In this document: one piece after another, positions 4,454-8,697 of the stretch
How positions within the stretch are numbered: the first letter of the stretch is position 1
Layout: each line of letters opens with the position of its first letter
DNA from: JAIRQX01 sp031556255
GTDB taxonomy: Bacteria; Chrysiogenota; Deferribacteres; Deferribacterales; JAISNW01
Reading direction: 5' to 3'
DNA: 8,697 nucleotides
Assembly (NCBI GenBank): GCA_031556255.1
Contig: JAVBTI010000079.1
Location: 1-8,697 of the forward strand
Program-made: the position numbers and the translations under genes
The notes under the pieces: model-generated
Databases searched by the model: none
Told to the model about the DNA's origin: nothing
The model's input: the letters and a program-made list of their open reading frames with translations, nothing else

Positions 4454-4482
4454 ATGCGAACCGGTGTGCTGCCGGTTCGCAT
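4454..4482 (+). other. Perfect 11-bp hairpin in the rplL-rpoB spacer
   Basis: ATGCGAACCGG (4454-4464) and CCGGTTCGCAT (4472-4482) form an uninterrupted 11-bp stem with a 7-nt loop. The sequence after it is only moderately T-rich (GCTTCTTACTT), so it is a weak terminator at best. In E. coli the same spacer holds an attenuator and an RNase III cleavage site that reduce rpoBC relative to rplJL. A similar attenuation or processing role fits the position but is not shown by the sequence. A second imperfect stem, GGGGAGAA/TTTTCCCC (4518-4536), follows. Confidence 0.55.
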
Positions 4483-4590
4483 GCTTCTTACTTGGGCTTC
4501 CGTAAAAAACTATTCCGGGGGAGAACTTTTTTCCCCTCTAGCAATCTTATAACCAGCCATTTTCGCAAAGCATATACAGCGGAAATAGGC

Positions 4591-4643
4591 GGTTTACTGG
4601 GGCGCAGCGAGAGCGGCGTCCGCAGGTAAAACCCCACAGGTGG
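4591..4643 (+). promoter_or_regulatory. Long hairpin abutting the rpoB ribosome binding site
   Basis: GGTTTACTG (4591-4599) pairs with CAGGTAAAACC (4623-4633) with two single-base bulges, and inside it GGGCGC (4600-4605) pairs with GCGTCC (4616-4621) with one G-T pair. The stem ends five bases before AGGTGG (4638-4643), the rpoB ribosome binding site. A stable stem here could affect rpoB initiation or mRNA processing. That function is inferred. Confidence 0.45.
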
Positions 4644-4647
4644 CCGG

Positions 4648-7600
4648 ATGAAAATTAAAAATAACTTCATAGAACGCGTGAACTTTTCTAAAATTAAAAA
4701 AACAATCGACCTTCCTGACCTTATTGAGGTTCAGAAAGATTCGTTTGTAACTTTTTTACAGCAGGACATCCCTGAGCATAAGCGTAAAATACAGGGGCTG
4801 GAAGAGGTTTTCAGGGAAATATTTCCCATAGCCGATTTCAACGAAACATCCGTGCTTGAATATATCAGCTATAACATAGAGCCGCCTAAATATTCCCCTC
4901 GGGAATCGATCGACAGAAACACGACCTACGCAGCGCCGCTTAAAATCCGTGTACGCCTTGTAACCTACCTTACGGAAGAGGGGGCGGACAAACCCGTGGT
5001 TAAAGCCGGCAAAGAATCCGAGGTTTATCTCTGCGACATTCCTATGATGACCGACAGAGGAACTTTTGTCATAAACGGTGTCGAAAGGGTCATTGTCAGC
5101 CAGCTCCACCGCTCACCAGGCATCTTTTTTGAAGACTCAAGCGCCGGGAAAAGCGTCACGGAGAAGCACCTTTACAGTGCGCGCATCATCCCTTACCGCG
5201 GCTCGTGGATAGATTTCGAATTCGATTCCAAAAACGTAATGTACGTGAGGATCGATAAAAAACGCAAAATCCCTGTCACAGTGCTTTTAAAAGCACTCGG
5301 CATGACAGATAAAGATATTTTGTCCACTTACTATAAAACCGAAACCATATCTATTCTGAAAAACGGCTTCAGCAAGCTGTTTGACCCTGAAAAAATACTA
5401 AACCAGCGTTTTTCGCAGGATATTGCCGACGCCAACGGTGAAGTTATCGTTAAAGCAAACCATGTTGTCACAAAAGCAGCACGGAAACGCCTCATGAAAG
5501 CGGAGATCGACGCGATATCCCTGAAGCCGGAAGACCTGACAGGGCTTTATTTTGCTGACGATATTGCGACCGGTAAAGGCGAAGTGTTGGTGGAAGCAAA
5601 CACCGCGGTCACAGAAGAGAAGATAGATCTTCTGTCCGCCAGCAAGATTAAGAAGTTTGATGTCCTTCTGATCGAAAAACATACCACCGACAGCGTGATC
5701 AGAGATATTCTGGCTATGGACAAGGTGAAGACCGAAGAAGAAGCGCAGATAGAGATTTATAAAAAGATACGTCCCGGCGAACCGGCTACGGAAGAGGCTG
5801 CGCGCACACTTTTTCAGAATCTTTTCTTCAATGAGAAGCGCTACGACCTTTCACGCGTGGGCCGGCTGAAGATCAACAAACGTCTGGGACTGAACGAGCC
5901 TCTTGACACAACCACGCTTACCAAAGGCGATATTGTGGAAACCGTCCGTGTTCTTGAAAACATACGTACCGGCAACGATCATATCGACGATATCGACCAT
6001 CTGGGCCACAGGCGTGTACGCGCGGCCGGCGAACAGCTCCAGAACCATATTCGTATCGGCCTTGCCCGCATGGAAAAAACCGTGAAGGAGCGGATGAGCA
6101 TTCATGACGTGGAAGAACTCACTCCGCAGGATCTTTTAAACGCGAAGCCTTTATCGGCTTCCATCAAAGAATTTTTCGGCGGTTATCAGCTTTCCCAGTT
6201 TATGGATCAGACTAACCCGCTTTCGGAAGTAACCCACAAACGCCGCCTTTCTGCATTGGGACCAGGCGGCCTCAACCGCGACCGTGCGGGGTTCGAAGTG
6301 CGCGACGTCCATACCTCCCACTACGGCCGTATATGCCCTATTGAAACGCCGGAAGGTCCGAACATAGGCCTGATTACCTCACTTACCACCTATGCCAAAA
6401 TAAACGAGTTCGGTTTTATCGAAACCCCATACCGTAAAGTTACCGACGGCAAAGTGACCGGCGAGACGATTTACATGTCGCCGATAGAAGAGCAGGATTA
6501 CTACATAGCTCAGGCCAACACCCCTGTTAATAAAAACGGCGGGATTACAGACGAGCTTGTGGCGGCTCGCTACGGCGGTGAATCGATTACCACTGACCGC
6601 GCCAACATCCAGTATATGGACGTTGCTCCGATGCAGATAGTGTCCATATCCACGGCGCTTATTCCTTTCCTTGAGCATGACGACGCCAACCGCGCCCTCA
6701 TGGGATCAAACATGCAGCGCCAGGCTGTTCCGCTTATCCGTACCGACGCCCCGGTTGTCGGCACCGGTCTGGAGCGCAAAGTGGCTGTGGACGCCGGCTC
6801 CGCGCTGGTGGCAGAGGGCGACGGGGTAGTGGATTACGCTGACGCAGACAAGGTTATTGTCAGATACTCCTTGAAAGACGGTTTCGGCATAACTGTTTAT
6901 GATCTGGTAAAATACAGAAGATCCAACCAGGACACATGTATAAATTTCCGTCCCGTTGTGCTGCCCGGGCAGAAGGTTTCAAAAGGGGATACCCTTGCGG
7001 ACGGCGCCGCCACCGCCGGCGGTGAACTTGCCCTCGGCCATAACACCGTGGTAGCCTTTATGCCGTGGATGGGCTACAACTATGAAGACTCGATCCTGAT
7101 CTCCTCCAAGCTTGTCAAAGAGGACGCCTTCACCTCGATTCACATTGAGGCCTTCGAAATGGAGGCGCGGGATACGAAGCTCGGGCCTGAAGAGATTACA
7201 CGCGATATCCCCAACGTGAGCGAAGAAGCCCTCAAAGACCTTGACGAAAGCGGTATTGTCCGCATAGGCGCTAAGGTGACGGAGGGGGATATCCTTGTTG
7301 GTAAGGTCACGCCGAAGGGCGAAACCCAGGCAACGCCAGAAGAAAAACTTCTGCGTGCCATATTCGGCGACAAAGCCGGTGACGTCAAAGACGCCTCCCT
7401 GCGTGTTCCGCCGGGCATATCGGGCACGGTTATTAACGTACAGATCATGACCCGCCGCGGCATAGAGAAATGCGCGCGGACAGAAATCATTGAAAATATG
7501 GACCTTCAGCAGATCAAGAAAGATTATGAGCTTGAGATGAAGGCGCTTAACAACGCCCGTAACGAAAGCCTGCGCAACTGGCTGAAGGGCAAAACCACTG

Positions 7601-8607
7601 CGGCGGAAAGCAAAAAGAAAACCGCCGGTAAAGAACTTACGGGAGAAATGCTCGAGAAAATGGATTACACCGAGCTTTCCACCCTGACACTGAATGATAA
7701 GGCCGGATATACGAAACTTCTGAGCGGGCTGACTGAAACTTTCAAAGAAAAGGCCAAAGAAGCTGAAGATAAAATGAAAGACCGCCGCAAGAAGATAGAA
7801 AAAGGCGATGAACTGCCGGCGGGCGTGCTTAAAGCAGTGCGCGTTTACATAGCCATCAAACGCAAACTCTCAGTGGGCGATAAAATGGCCGGGCGCCACG
7901 GTAACAAAGGTGTCGTGTCACGGGTTCTGCCGGAAGAAGACATGCCTTATCTGCCTGACGGCACACCTGTGGAGATAGTTCTGAACCCGCTTGCTATTCC
8001 GTCCCGTATGAACGTGGGGCAGGTGCTTGAAATGCACCTCGGCTGGGCGGCTAAAGCGCTCGGGCTGCATGTTTCCACGGAAGTATTTGACGGCGCCAAA
8101 GAGACCGATATCAAAGCGATGCTGAAAAAAGCGGGACTCCAGGAAGACGGTCAGACGGTGCTCTACGACGGGCGGACCGGCGAACCGTTCGACCAGGAAG
8201 TAACGGTAGGCGTAATGTATATGCTGAAGCTTCACCACCTTGTGGATACCAAGATCCATGCACGCTCCACCGGGCCGTACTCTCTCGTTACCCAGCAGCC
8301 GCTGGGCGGTAAGGCGCAGTTCGGCGGACAGAGGCTCGGGGAGATGGAGGTCTGGGCACTGGAAGCATACGGCGCGGCAAACGTCCTCCAGGAAATGCTT
8401 ACCGTAAAGTCTGACGATGTGGAGGGCCGTACGGATGTTTATCAGGCGATCGTGAACGGCAATTACAGCTTCAAGCCGAGCATGCCGGAATCGTTTAACG
8501 TTCTGATCAAAGAGCTGCAGGGGCTTGTGCTGGACGTGGAGCTTCTGAAGAACGATGAACTTGAAGCCAAAACTGACGCTGAGGCCAATGAGCCGGAGGT
8601 TGAATAA
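4648..8607 (+). CDS. rpoB: DNA-directed RNA polymerase subunit beta, 1319 aa
   Basis: RpoB forms, with beta', the catalytic core of RNA polymerase. The 1319-aa product is close to E. coli beta (1342 aa) and collinear with it. Visible landmarks are RSPGIFFED in the N-terminal lobe; a betaSI1-like insertion at about 226-350; and the rifampicin region at about 512-537 (QLSQFMDQTNPLSEVTHKRR), with D520, H530 and S535 matching E. coli D516, H526 and S531. NYEDSI places the acidic pair at E813-D814, and a betaSI2-like insertion lies at about 940-1045. K1071 and K1079 (in KRKLSVGDKMAGRHGNKG) are equivalent to the two active-site lysines. The C-terminal region contains GGKAQFGGQRLGEMEVWALE, and the tail is acidic. 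No resistance-type change is seen at the three main rifampicin positions. The start ATG 4648 has AGGTGG at 4638-4643. The stop is directly followed by the rpoC ATG. Confidence 0.99.
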   Translation: MKIKNNFIERVNFSKIKKTIDLPDLIEVQKDSFVTFLQQDIPEHKRKIQGLEEVFREIFPIADFNETSVLEYISYNIEPPKYSPRESIDRNTTYAAPLKIRVRLVTYLTEEGADKPVVKAGKESEVYLCDIPMMTDRGTFVINGVERVIVSQLHRSPGIFFEDSSAGKSVTEKHLYSARIIPYRGSWIDFEFDSKNVMYVRIDKKRKIPVTVLLKALGMTDKDILSTYYKTETISILKNGFSKLFDPEKILNQRFSQDIADANGEVIVKANHVVTKAARKRLMKAEIDAISLKPEDLTGLYFADDIATGKGEVLVEANTAVTEEKIDLLSASKIKKFDVLLIEKHTTDSVIRDILAMDKVKTEEEAQIEIYKKIRPGEPATEEAARTLFQNLFFNEKRYDLSRVGRLKINKRLGLNEPLDTTTLTKGDIVETVRVLENIRTGNDHIDDIDHLGHRRVRAAGEQLQNHIRIGLARMEKTVKERMSIHDVEELTPQDLLNAKPLSASIKEFFGGYQLSQFMDQTNPLSEVTHKRRLSALGPGGLNRDRAGFEVRDVHTSHYGRICPIETPEGPNIGLITSLTTYAKINEFGFIETPYRKVTDGKVTGETIYMSPIEEQDYYIAQANTPVNKNGGITDELVAARYGGESITTDRANIQYMDVAPMQIVSISTALIPFLEHDDANRALMGSNMQRQAVPLIRTDAPVVGTGLERKVAVDAGSALVAEGDGVVDYADADKVIVRYSLKDGFGITVYDLVKYRRSNQDTCINFRPVVLPGQKVSKGDTLADGAATAGGELALGHNTVVAFMPWMGYNYEDSILISSKLVKEDAFTSIHIEAFEMEARDTKLGPEEITRDIPNVSEEALKDLDESGIVRIGAKVTEGDILVGKVTPKGETQATPEEKLLRAIFGDKAGDVKDASLRVPPGISGTVINVQIMTRRGIEKCARTEIIENMDLQQIKKDYELEMKALNNARNESLRNWLKGKTTAAESKKKTAGKELTGEMLEKMDYTELSTLTLNDKAGYTKLLSGLTETFKEKAKEAEDKMKDRRKKIEKGDELPAGVLKAVRVYIAIKRKLSVGDKMAGRHGNKGVVSRVLPEEDMPYLPDGTPVEIVLNPLAIPSRMNVGQVLEMHLGWAAKALGLHVSTEVFDGAKETDIKAMLKKAGLQEDGQTVLYDGRTGEPFDQEVTVGVMYMLKLHHLVDTKIHARSTGPYSLVTQQPLGGKAQFGGQRLGEMEVWALEAYGAANVLQEMLTVKSDDVEGRTDVYQAIVNGNYSFKPSMPESFNVLIKELQGLVLDVELLKNDELEAKTDAEANEPEVE

Positions 8608-8697
8608 ATGAGCGTAAAAAATCCCTTTCAGAAGAAAGAAAAACAACCTGTTTTCTTCGACGCTATCCGCATAAAAATAGCGTCTCCTGAAAAGATA
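8608..8697 (+). CDS. rpoC: DNA-directed RNA polymerase subunit beta', 5' end only (30 codons)
   Basis: RpoC carries the metal-binding catalytic loop of RNA polymerase. Only the first 30 codons are present, cut by the window edge. The translation begins MSVKNPFQKKEKQPVF and continues FDAIRIKIASPEKI, matching the conserved FDAIRI-ASPEKI start of beta'. The ATG begins immediately after the rpoB TAA, with GGAGG at 8595-8599 inside the end of rpoB, so the two are translationally coupled as usual for rpoBC. The catalytic NADFDGD motif lies outside the window. Confidence 0.95.
   Translation, partial: MSVKNPFQKKEKQPVFFDAIRIKIASPEKI

Noticed and set aside
6181..6258. Rifampicin-resistance changes in rpoB
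   Set aside because: The key residues D520, H530 and S535 are the sensitive-type ones. Differences from E. coli (Y513, T522) look like lineage variation.
7918..8646. A 242-codon open frame on the minus strand over the end of rpoB and start of rpoC
   Set aside because: Antisense to highly conserved rpoB sequence; the composition and lack of a family resemblance mark it as a shadow.

Overview
The window is a canonical bacterial translation/transcription gene cluster, all on the + strand: 3' end of tuf, rpmG, tRNA-Trp(CCA), secE, nusG, rplK, rplA, rplJ, rplL, rpoB and the first 30 codons of rpoC. The order is that of many bacterial chromosomes. RpoB carries both lineage-specific insertions also seen in Escherichia coli beta (regions equivalent to betaSI1 and betaSI2), which points to a Gram-negative, Gracilicutes-type bacterium. 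I cannot fix the phylum by reading alone; a deltaproteobacterium-like or Elusimicrobiota-like lineage would fit, but this is a guess.

Layout. 1-309: end of tuf and the short rpmG, closed by tandem hairpins, the last with a T run (likely terminator). 310-646: no protein gene; a decayed, split, tRNA-Trp-like sequence (477-620) whose two tRNA-matching halves are separated by about 80 nt folding into two strong hairpins. 647-719: intact tRNA-Trp. 808-1523: secE and nusG, separated by 2 nt. 1650-3088: rplK and rplA, separated by an unusually long (311 nt), hairpin-rich spacer. 3121-3243: a leader resembling the known L10-binding leader, followed by rplJ (TTG start) and rplL, again separated by a 200-nt structured spacer. 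4409-4647: rplL-rpoB spacer with a perfect 11-bp hairpin and a second long hairpin ending just before the rpoB ribosome binding site. 4648-8697: rpoB and the start of rpoC.

The products work together. EF-Tu, L33, tRNA-Trp, L11, L1, L10 and L7/L12 belong to the translation machinery. L10 and L7/L12 form the stalk that recruits EF-Tu. SecE is part of the SecYEG translocon, NusG couples RNA polymerase to the ribosome, and RpoB/RpoC form the polymerase core.

The genes themselves are ordinary. What merits a second look is the non-coding DNA: the tRNA-Trp-derived split element and the long structured spacers between ribosomal protein genes, which are candidate cis-regulatory RNAs. I found no mobile element, CRISPR array or undescribed multi-gene system.
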